From Christensenella sp. UBA6345 (GTDB lineage: Bacteria > Bacillota > Clostridia > Christensenellales > UBA1242): 64,000 nt of DNA. The stretch spans positions 19,764 through 83,763 of the forward strand of contig DJSB01000048.1 of the NCBI GenBank assembly GCA_002437945.1, in the 5' to 3' direction. The notes under the pieces were generated by a model that searched no databases, had not been told where the DNA came from, and was given only the letters and a program-made list of their open reading frames with translations. Positions 56,379-64,000 of the stretch are shown piece by piece. Numbering within the stretch: the stretch's first letter is position 1; every line of letters starts with the position of its first letter. Position numbers and translations under genes: made by a program.

Positions 56379-57337
56379 GCCAAGAAATTCAAGAAACAAG
56401 AAAGAAGATAAGTTTTCGACGTAATTTTATTAACATACTACTTGTAGTAGTTATTGGTATAAGTTCGGGATTATTTTTGGGAAGTTGGTATTCATATAAT
56501 ATGTTGGCATCATCAGCCGATTATAGCGGATTAGACGCTAATTTACTTACAGAAGATGTAAGTGTGGTAATCGGAAGAAGTTTAAATATAAAAAAAGTAA
56601 ATGATGACCAACGCAAAAATTGGGTTTCATTAGCGAAATCTAAAGGTATCACCCCTAAAAAAATTAGTGGTGGAGATAATACTCAACTTGCTATAGATGT
56701 TATCAATAACGCAAGTAGTTGGACAGCAATAGGTACTGGTAAAGTAGAAACTATCGTTACCCAAACAGTGTATAGTGCAAAATATTATGATGGCAATACT
56801 TATGCATTTGAAAGTATAAGTAAAGGTATAGTTAATGTGGCTAGTATTGCTGTATACGGTAAAGATAATACTGATGTAACTACTATCACAGGTAACGACA
56901 TTAAAGAAACTAGTGCTAGTTGGAACGGCAAAAGTGAAAAAATGACTACAGAAGCCTATGTGGATAAAAATGGCGGATTGCCTAGCAATGCAATACCCTA
57001 TATAATATCTTCCCAAACTGTAATTAATAGTTCGGACGTAACAGAAAGTGAAGTAGACGGCAAAAAATTGTACAGTTACACTATTGCTTTGCACCCACTA
57101 AAAAGTGTAGTTAATTATATTAAACAAGTTAAACAAACCAGCGGACTATCAGACTACCCTACATTTAACGATATTACAATAGATGTAGTTATAGACGAAA
57201 ACTGGAATTTTGTTAAATTTAACATAGTAGAAAATTATAGAGTGGTATATTCGGGACTTAAACCTAAATGTAAAGGCGTACTTAATATAGACTTTACAGT
57301 TAATCAGCCCGTAACACTACCGGAGTATAAGGACTAA
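56375..57337 (+). CDS. Single-pass exported protein of unknown function
   Basis: 320 residues. Its ATG overlaps the upstream stop by 4 nt, and the ribosome site GGAG lies inside the upstream gene. It has a basic cytoplasmic N-terminus (about 18 residues), one hydrophobic segment (INILLVVVIGISSGLFLGSW), and an extracellular domain of mixed Ser, Thr, Asn and Val residues. That domain has strands such as TYAFESISKGIVNVASIAVYG and IDVVIDENWNFVKFNIVENY, reminiscent of a beta-rich lipid- or peptide-binding fold, but I recognise no family. It lies between the RAYT-like gene and the giant secreted gene with 1-nt spacing to the latter, so it may help anchor or mature the giant product. Confidence 0.85.
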   Translation: MSQEIQETRKKISFRRNFINILLVVVIGISSGLFLGSWYSYNMLASSADYSGLDANLLTEDVSVVIGRSLNIKKVNDDQRKNWVSLAKSKGITPKKISGGDNTQLAIDVINNASSWTAIGTGKVETIVTQTVYSAKYYDGNTYAFESISKGIVNVASIAVYGKDNTDVTTITGNDIKETSASWNGKSEKMTTEAYVDKNGGLPSNAIPYIISSQTVINSSDVTESEVDGKKLYSYTIALHPLKSVVNYIKQVKQTSGLSDYPTFNDITIDVVIDENWNFVKFNIVENYRVVYSGLKPKCKGVLNIDFTVNQPVTLPEYKD

Positions 57338-57338
57338 A

Positions 57339-60300
57339 ATGAAAAAATTTTTAATGTATTGTGGATTATACATTTTAATAACCTTTTCGACCGCATTTGG
57401 TGTGGTTCTTGTTACCAAACCTACAAGTGCTACCAACAATGTAATTTCTAATGAAGACAACTCTCAACAAGAAAGCACTGCACTAACTCGTATTGTTGAT
57501 AATTTCTCTAATGTTCAGTCAATGCAAGTTAATGCCGATGTTAACTTAACTACTGGCGGTAAAAATATTAATGTAAATGCCGTTGTAGGTGTAGACCTTT
57601 CTAAAGGACTAGAGAATTTTTCAATTAATGCCATAGCAGATATTGATATAGACGGACAAAAAATCAATGCAAACATTACTTACATTGATAAACAATTATA
57701 TTTATCTGCACTTAATGGTAATTACAAGATAGAAACAACTAATCTAATATCTTCTATTAAACAAATACTTACTCTTCTTAATGTAAAAATGCCAGATTTA
57801 GGTATCGACCTAGAGAACATGGATACCAATAGTATGCTTGCACTTCTAGATAATATGAAAGAAGAGAAAAAAGAAACCGAAACAATAATTACAATTAATT
57901 TACCTATGATAGGTGCTGTAACACTTACTTGCGACCTTAACTACTCTATAAAAAATATAAGTATTCCTACAACTACAGTTAAAGGTATGACACTAGGTGT
58001 TAATGCTAATGTAGATTATCCAAAAGATTATACAGTTAAAGTTCCAGAAACTAACAATATAGATTTAACACACGTATTTAATCTTGCTGAAGGACTTATA
58101 AACTATATCAAAAATGATATGTTGGGACTTAACGCAAGTATTGAATATAAAGGTAATGTATATGATGTAGAAATTGTATTAGATTTAGTTAATAAAAACT
58201 TAAAACTTTCAACCACATATGAAGATTACCCTATTTCAATATACTACATAGACAACACTTTATATATAGAAGCAAGCAATCTATACTTGAAATTTGATAT
58301 TAGTAATATTGACAACATAGTTGATTTACTAAAGAATCAATTTAATATTGACTTACCTATGGACAAAATCGCTGGAATAATGCAAATGATTAAAGAAAAG
58401 AGCATTAATCTAGACCAATTTAACCTAGGCAAATTAGATTTAAGTAATATAGACTTAAGCATATTAGAAAATTTTGAATATAATGACGGAACTTACAAAA
58501 TCAATATTAAAGATATATGTTCACTTGATATTGTATTTAAAGACCACAACTTTAGCAGTGTTAAACTTAATAGTAAATATGCCAATGCTAATATACAATC
58601 TTTCGAACCTAACAAAATTGAATTAAGCAAATCAAAAGAAACTTATGCCGATATTAATCTACTTATACCAGTAGTTAATGCAGGTATCAACACTTCTAAA
58701 TTAACCAATCATTATGGTACAGTAGCACTAACCTACAATCAATACAATTTTAATATTAATTATCACATTAACCTAGATGATGGTATTAAAAACCTTAAAG
58801 CAACATTAGACACTACAATTTATGATATTCCTGTCAACATAACTATTCTTAATCAAAAATTGTATTTGAATGTTATGGACGTAAATATTGTCGCTGGCTT
58901 AAGCGATATAGATTTAATTAAGCAATTTATATTAGAAAAATTCAAGATAGAAATACCTGAAATATCTAATGAAGAGACTATAACAAAAGTTATAGACAAA
59001 GCCAAAGAAATACTTAACGACCCTACCCTAATAATAAATTATCTAGCATCTACAGATACTGGTATTAAACTAAATATTCTTAATAAATACGACATTACTG
59101 TAGATTATAACGAAAATATAGATGGTTTAACTTTTAAATATGACAATATTGCTTTAGATTTAAGATTAACTTCTAATAATGATAATTATTTACCTACAGT
59201 AGACGATGATAAATATGTAACAATTAATCAACTACTAACATTGGAAGAAAACATAGAAAATTATGTAAAAGCCGGTAAATATTATTTTGATATAACAGCC
59301 AACTATAAAGACTATTATGTTAATGGTTATGTGGGTTATGAGAATAATGGTAATGATTATTTAAGCAATATTACATTATCATTAAGTACTACATTACTAG
59401 GAAAAGATATAAAAGTAAGTATGATTAATAAAGTTGTTTATGCCGAAATAGACGGACTAAACTTAAAGTTTGAATTAGACAACTTAAACGAAGTATTAGA
59501 TTTTGTAGAAAAGAATTTTAATATCAAAGTAGACATTGACTCTTTAATCAGTCAAATAAAAGACAAAACAAAAGATATTGATATAAAACAAATTATCGCT
59601 GGTATTAATGTCGCATTAACTAAAGATAACATACGTGCAACTTTAAATGATATAGCAATTAATATTGGCTTTAATGATTATAAATTAAGCACATTAGATT
59701 TAAGTTACAACGACATTGTCGCTAATATAGATGTTATTAATCAACCAAAAGAAATAACTCTACAAGATAGTTATTTTGAAATTTCTGATTTATTACCACT
59801 AGCCAATAGTGTAATTAATACCATTAATTGTGGTAAATATGAAGGTCAAATCAATGTAACATATAATAGTCATGTTATTACACTTAACTATAAAGTACAA
59901 TCTAATCCATTGATAATATATATAACCACTAGAATATTGGGCATCAATGTAGGTATATATTATGAAGACAATAATGTATATGTAATGATTGATGAATTGT
60001 ATTTTAAAGTTACTATGGAAGATATAGATTATATATTACAAGTACTAAAAGATAATTTTGACATAGATATTAATAAAGAAGAATTAATCAACAAGATTAA
60101 AAATATAGACATTAATGAATTGGCAAACAAAATTAATTTAAGAGAAATTAAAGATTTGTATGCCGATAATCACAACTTTAGAGTTAATGCATACGGCGTT
60201 AAAGTTGATATTGCATTTGACGAATTAATTAATACCCTACTTGTTAAATACAACGATATAAAAGTAGAAGCCAACTTAACTAATGTTAATGACAACGTAA

Positions 60301-63300
60301 TAATCCCTAAAGTAAATAAAAAGATATTTGATAATGTAAATTATCTAATTGAATTAATTACTAACACATACAATAGTTTAAGCGAAAAACAAGTTTACTT
60401 AAATGGTAATGTACAAATAAAAGACTTTAACTTACCAATTACCGCTTATGTGGACTTTAATGAAGATATTAAATTATCAGCCAATACTAATGTACTAGGA
60501 AAAGACATTAATCTTAATATGTTAAATAATGTGTTGTATGCCGATATTGATGGATTTAAAGCATATTTAAACCTAGACGACATAGACAATATTATTAACA
60601 CTATAGAATCAACTTTTGGATATAAATTAGATAAAAATCAATTAAGTCTAAATAATATATTAAAGAAGTTATTAATTAAAAAGATTACAAAAGAAACCTA
60701 CAACAATAATTATAGCATTATAGTTGTAGTAAATTATGACGGAAAAGAAATTACATTAAAAGCCAACTTTAGTAATGATAATAAATTGACTGGTGTTCAA
60801 ATTACACTTGACGAAATTGTAGTAGATATGCTAGCAAGTTTCGATAAATCAATAGATATAAGTATTCAACCTGACAGTTATACAACCAACATTAATGATT
60901 TAAGCGGATTAATTAACCCAGTATATAATATTATCAATTCTAAATCACTAACATTGAGTGGCAAAGTTAAATTAGATTTACTAGGTGCTCAACACACTAT
61001 AGATGTTAACAATATCAGCATTAATTATAGTGATATTAACAACATTGTAGTTAATGCCAATGTTACCCTTTACAATCAGACTATCGATGTTATATTTAGC
61101 GAAAAAACTCTTTACGTAAAAGTAGATGATTTAAGTGCTTATATAAAGATAGACGAAATAGGACAATTAATAGATTGGATTAATACAACATTTAATCTAA
61201 CTGGTGACAAAGCAATATCTAATATAGATTTAGACAACTTAAGTATTGACAAAGACACATTAACAGATATGTTGTCAAAGTTTGTACTAGGTGAAATACT
61301 TAAATCTATAGAAAGAACTATGAATGGTCTAATGTTTAATCTTAATAGTTATCAAAAGACTGAAAATGATATAGTAAAAGAATATAGTCAAGAAATAGTT
61401 ATTGACTATGACAAAACCTTAAGTCAAATAATTGTTAATCTAGAAAAAGTATATGCAGAGTTAAAGATTAACACTTACAGCGATAATCGTGAGATAATAA
61501 TTGATACTCAATCATATACACATTACACTAAATACACTAATATTGTATCCAATGTATATAATTATGTATTATCTAAACAATATTCTTTAAAAGCATCTAC
61601 TGATGTATACAACGGTAACAAAGTTAGATTTACTGGTAATATAGACCTAGATGTAGATATATTAGACGGACTAAAACTACAAGGTAATGCTTCACTTAAG
61701 GGTGAAAAAGATATTACTCTAGACTTAAATTACTGGAATAAATATCTATATGTTAACTATAATAACCTTAAATTAAAGATGTGCGAAGATGACTTGAAAG
61801 AAGTTATGGTTATAGGTCTTAATTTATTGGGTGTAGACCCTAACCTAATACCTTTCTTAAAAGACAGCATGGAAGACTTGGACAATATAGACTTCAGTAG
61901 TCTAGGTACATTAGTACCAAAACTTGATATGTCCAACCCACTTGGATTATTAACTATAATTAACAATATATCATTTAAAAATGACACATTAACTATAGTA
62001 ATAGATGGTAGTCAAATATCAGAAAATCCTAATGCAAAAGCAATGACTCTAGAAATTAAGTTTGTTAATGACAACATTAACTGCTTAACACTTAACAATA
62101 TATTTACTGGTGCTACCGCCAATGAATACTTTAATCTAGATATAGACTTTAAAGATACAACAAAGGTAGTTGCTGTACAAGATAACGGATATATCGATAT
62201 ATCTGGTACTAACGAGTTTATAAAAGGTATTATCAATACTGCCGAACTTAATTATTACGAAATCAATGGCAACTTAAATATTAATGGTAAATTAATAGGT
62301 ATAGATATTAACTGGAACGTACCACTTAATGTTAAAGTTAAATTGGACGAAAATAGAATGCCAGAACTTATGATGACAATAGGCGAGATACCTACAATGG
62401 TAGGAGTTAACAACGATGTCCCTTATGAATTTGGCGATACTGAAAGTGGTTCGGGGCGTATGCTATATGTATACTACAAAGACCATAACGTATACTTCTA
62501 TCGTACCGAATATGTAGATATAATGTTTGGTGCAGGCAAACGTAAATATGAAAAGAAATTAATGGTTGATATAGACGAAGTCTTAAACAACCCACTAACC
62601 TACTTACAATATGGTGTAGGATTTACCGATACTATAATAGAACAAATCCAAAAATCACTAGATAAGTCAAAAGGACACACTCCAAATCTAGGTAATATAA
62701 TCAATCAATTTACGGTAAGTACAGATAGAAATAATCTAACTGTAGTACTTAATATGCATGAGATTACCAACGATGAACTTATGGGTGATATGACAATAGG
62801 TCTAGGTATAGTAAACAATGACAGTACTAACAACAAAAACTATATAGGCAAAGCAACATTTGGACTTAATATGCCACTTGCAGATGTATTCACATTAGAC
62901 TTAAAGAGCAATGACCTACAATTAGTCAATATAGGCAAGACATTAGACTTTAATGCTTTATACAATTATATTAATAGTTATGGCTATGGTAAGGGCGAAA
63001 GTTGGGAAGCAAGCAAAGAGAAATGGAGTAAATCTAGCGAGATAGTACATACAATTAAATTTGTAACTAACTGTGATACTCAATTAAGTGATATATCAGC
63101 CAAACCTGACACCCCTATCACTTTACCTACATTTACCGACCCAATAGTTATAGATGACGGCGAAAAAGTAATTACACGTACATTCCTAGGCTGGTGCACT
63201 GATAGTGAGTTTAAACTAGGAAGCGAGTACACTACTACAAAAATGCCAAGTAAAAATATGACTTTGTATGGTAAATGGTATGAACAAATAGTATATTATC

Positions 63301-64000
63301 GTTATATTAATTTTGTAACCAATAGTACCGATAATATAACAAGTATTAAGGCTCTAGAAGGTAGTACGATTACCCTACCTACTCTAGGACAAAAACGTGA
63401 AACCGTAGGTAATATTACTACTACATATCAATTTACTGGCTGGTACACAGATGAAACTACTAATACACTATATGATAGTGAAATTATGCCTAATAATGAC
63501 ACTACCCTATATGCTGGTTGGAAAGTAATAAAAGTAGAAGAAACTAGAAAATTAAGTGTATATGACAATGGAACATTGTTGTATAGCAACCAAGTTAAAG
63601 TTGATGAACGCATAGACTTATCAAGTATAGATGTTATAACTGAAAATACTAGACTATATACAGATAGTAGTTATAACACACTATACGATAATAGTTATAT
63701 AATGCCACACAATGACTTAATCCTATACGTACGTAACCAATATACCCTTAATGTAGTAAGTAAGCATGGTGCCGTATTTAACCGCACATACACCTTATGG
63801 CAAGGCGAAGAGATAGGACACTTAATAACCAATCAACAACAAACTGAAATAGTTGATGACGGTACAAAGACAGCACAATATACATATACATTTAATGGCT
63901 ATGACAACTATACAACTACAATGCCTAACAATAACTTAAGTATAGTTGCTAACTGGTCAGAAAGTGTAAAATACTATTATACAGTTACATTTAATACTGA
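57339..64000 (+). CDS. Giant secreted repeat protein with InlB-like C-terminal repeats (cut by window edge)
   Basis: At least 2220 codons open to the right edge; phase confirmed at both ends. The ATG lies 1 nt after the upstream stop, with AAGGA 5 nt before it. Residues 1-31 form a signal peptide or signal anchor (MKKFLMYCGLYILITFSTAF). Residues about 60-1850 consist of roughly nine tandem, divergent units of about 190-200 residues. Each has an xxLYxxxDxLxxKF-like strand followed by an acidic helix (xDxIDxIIxxIxxxF). The fold could be LolA/LppX-like, an inference. From about residue 1904 there are InlB-type repeats (FLGWCTDSEF, FTGWYTDETT, TFNGYDNY), each ending near KW/GW/NW; these are common in Firmicutes surface proteins. 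No anchor motif is seen before the edge. Confidence 0.92.
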   Translation, partial: MKKFLMYCGLYILITFSTAFGVVLVTKPTSATNNVISNEDNSQQESTALTRIVDNFSNVQSMQVNADVNLTTGGKNINVNAVVGVDLSKGLENFSINAIADIDIDGQKINANITYIDKQLYLSALNGNYKIETTNLISSIKQILTLLNVKMPDLGIDLENMDTNSMLALLDNMKEEKKETETIITINLPMIGAVTLTCDLNYSIKNISIPTTTVKGMTLGVNANVDYPKDYTVKVPETNNIDLTHVFNLAEGLINYIKNDMLGLNASIEYKGNVYDVEIVLDLVNKNLKLSTTYEDYPISIYYIDNTLYIEASNLYLKFDISNIDNIVDLLKNQFNIDLPMDKIAGIMQMIKEKSINLDQFNLGKLDLSNIDLSILENFEYNDGTYKINIKDICSLDIVFKDHNFSSVKLNSKYANANIQSFEPNKIELSKSKETYADINLLIPVVNAGINTSKLTNHYGTVALTYNQYNFNINYHINLDDGIKNLKATLDTTIYDIPVNITILNQKLYLNVMDVNIVAGLSDIDLIKQFILEKFKIEIPEISNEETITKVIDKAKEILNDPTLIINYLASTDTGIKLNILNKYDITVDYNENIDGLTFKYDNIALDLRLTSNNDNYLPTVDDDKYVTINQLLTLEENIENYVKAGKYYFDITANYKDYYVNGYVGYENNGNDYLSNITLSLSTTLLGKDIKVSMINKVVYAEIDGLNLKFELDNLNEVLDFVEKNFNIKVDIDSLISQIKDKTKDIDIKQIIAGINVALTKDNIRATLNDIAINIGFNDYKLSTLDLSYNDIVANIDVINQPKEITLQDSYFEISDLLPLANSVINTINCGKYEGQINVTYNSHVITLNYKVQSNPLIIYITTRILGINVGIYYEDNNVYVMIDELYFKVTMEDIDYILQVLKDNFDIDINKEELINKIKNIDINELANKINLREIKDLYADNHNFRVNAYGVKVDIAFDELINTLLVKYNDIKVEANLTNVNDNVIIPKVNKKIFDNVNYLIELITNTYNSLSEKQVYLNGNVQIKDFNLPITAYVDFNEDIKLSANTNVLGKDINLNMLNNVLYADIDGFKAYLNLDDIDNIINTIESTFGYKLDKNQLSLNNILKKLLIKKITKETYNNNYSIIVVVNYDGKEITLKANFSNDNKLTGVQITLDEIVVDMLASFDKSIDISIQPDSYTTNINDLSGLINPVYNIINSKSLTLSGKVKLDLLGAQHTIDVNNISINYSDINNIVVNANVTLYNQTIDVIFSEKTLYVKVDDLSAYIKIDEIGQLIDWINTTFNLTGDKAISNIDLDNLSIDKDTLTDMLSKFVLGEILKSIERTMNGLMFNLNSYQKTENDIVKEYSQEIVIDYDKTLSQIIVNLEKVYAELKINTYSDNREIIIDTQSYTHYTKYTNIVSNVYNYVLSKQYSLKASTDVYNGNKVRFTGNIDLDVDILDGLKLQGNASLKGEKDITLDLNYWNKYLYVNYNNLKLKMCEDDLKEVMVIGLNLLGVDPNLIPFLKDSMEDLDNIDFSSLGTLVPKLDMSNPLGLLTIINNISFKNDTLTIVIDGSQISENPNAKAMTLEIKFVNDNINCLTLNNIFTGATANEYFNLDIDFKDTTKVVAVQDNGYIDISGTNEFIKGIINTAELNYYEINGNLNINGKLIGIDINWNVPLNVKVKLDENRMPELMMTIGEIPTMVGVNNDVPYEFGDTESGSGRMLYVYYKDHNVYFYRTEYVDIMFGAGKRKYEKKLMVDIDEVLNNPLTYLQYGVGFTDTIIEQIQKSLDKSKGHTPNLGNIINQFTVSTDRNNLTVVLNMHEITNDELMGDMTIGLGIVNNDSTNNKNYIGKATFGLNMPLADVFTLDLKSNDLQLVNIGKTLDFNALYNYINSYGYGKGESWEASKEKWSKSSEIVHTIKFVTNCDTQLSDISAKPDTPITLPTFTDPIVIDDGEKVITRTFLGWCTDSEFKLGSEYTTTKMPSKNMTLYGKWYEQIVYYRYINFVTNSTDNITSIKALEGSTITLPTLGQKRETVGNITTTYQFTGWYTDETTNTLYDSEIMPNNDTTLYAGWKVIKVEETRKLSVYDNGTLLYSNQVKVDERIDLSSIDVITENTRLYTDSSYNTLYDNSYIMPHNDLILYVRNQYTLNVVSKHGAVFNRTYTLWQGEEIGHLITNQQQTEIVDDGTKTAQYTYTFNGYDNYTTTMPNNNLSIVANWSESVKYYYTVTFNT
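57520..62560 (+). repeat. Nine divergent LY-x-D repeats (about 190-200 aa each)
   Basis: Recurring strand-helix units with anchors near nucleotides 57687 (DKQLYLSALNGNYKI), 58250 (DNTLYIEASNLYLKF), 58855 (NQKLYLNVMDVNIV), 59430 (NKVVYAEIDGLNLKF), 59975 (DNNVYVMIDELYFKV), 60528 (NNVLYADIDGFKAYL), 61105 (EKTLYVKVDDLSAYI), 61750 (YLYVNYNNLKLKM) and about 62490 (NVYFYRTEYVDIMF). Spacing ranges from about 540 to 740 nt. Identity between units is low at both DNA and protein level. Confidence 0.75.
63048..64000 (+). repeat. InlB-type (Listeria-Bacteroides) repeats
   Basis: Units near 63048-63282 (IKFVTN ... FLGWCTDSEF ... MTLYGKW), 63306-63522 (INFVTN ... FTGWYTDETT ... TTLYAGW), a degenerate one at 63550-63740 (LSVYDNG ... 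IMPHNDLILYV), 63750-63956 (LNVVSKHG ... TFNGYDNYTTTMPNNNLSIVANW), and another starting near 63972 (YYTVTFNT). The first unit has a Cys in GWCTD. These repeats usually occur in cell-surface proteins and often mediate contact with host or matrix. Confidence 0.85.

Noticed and set aside
56630..57094. 154-codon minus-strand frame opposite the exported protein gene
   Set aside because: Antisense of a coupled operon gene, Cys/Phe/Ser/Thr-rich composition typical of reverse-complement translation, and no ribosome site.
1..64000. tRNA, rRNA, riboswitch or CRISPR features
   Set aside because: Intergenic regions are short and AT-rich; no cloverleaf-like GC pattern, T-box, or regular direct repeats were seen.

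Overview
The window reads as a piece of a low-GC, Gram-positive (Firmicutes-type), spore-forming bacterium, most likely an uncultured clostridial lineage. The evidence is the strongly AT-rich DNA, the standard genetic code with GGAG/AAGGA ribosome binding sites, four lipoprotein signal peptides, near-consensus sigma-A promoters, sporulation genes (spoIIID and a SpoIIQ-like LytM protein), and the Firmicutes gene orders glmU-pth-mfd-PrsA-like and walJ-like ... rlmH. No tRNA, rRNA, CRISPR array or complete insertion sequence was recognised.

Layout. (1) Positions 1-35369, minus strand: two giant surface lipoprotein genes in tandem. The first (16777 down past position 1) is cut by the window edge at its 3' end. 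The second (35369-17394) encodes about 5991 residues. Both alternate Ig-like beta-sandwich blocks with GLUG-type beta-helix blocks in the same order, and each has its own strong sigma-A promoter. (2) Positions 35679-38812, minus: spoIIID with a sigma-E-like promoter, an acyl carrier protein, a SpoIIQ-like M23 protein, a small secreted protein (possibly YwmB-like), and a degenerate AraM/dehydroquinate-synthase-like protein. (3) Positions 38942-40399, plus: a membrane-anchored polysaccharide deacetylase-like protein. (4) Positions 40443-55441, minus: a housekeeping run of a flippase-like membrane protein, a PrsA-like foldase lipoprotein, Mfd, Pth, a GlmU split into two genes, TadA, RlmH, two CPBP membrane proteases, a WalJ-like MBL hydrolase and an M1-family peptidase lipoprotein. 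(5) Positions 55581-64000, plus: an operon behind a TTGACT/TATACT promoter encoding a RAYT-like protein without its catalytic motif, a single-pass exported protein, and a third giant secreted protein. That last gene has about nine repeats of roughly 190-200 residues followed by InlB-like repeats, and it runs off the right edge.

How the parts fit. Region 4 combines peptidoglycan precursor synthesis (GlmU acetyltransferase half), translation and tRNA/rRNA maintenance (Pth, TadA, RlmH), transcription-coupled repair (Mfd) and envelope protein handling (PrsA-like, CPBP, M1). Regions 1 and 5 devote more than 40 kb to three exported giants, so this stretch is dominated by cell-surface investment.

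The most unusual points are: a split glmU whose uridyltransferase half has lost its nucleotide-binding loop and metal Asp while the acetyltransferase half keeps every catalytic residue; a RAYT (REP-associated tyrosine transposase) homologue that lost its HUH motif and is translationally coupled to surface-protein genes; a CxxC...CxxC zinc-ribbon-like motif inside an exported giant lipoprotein; and the unusual repeat protein at the right end.
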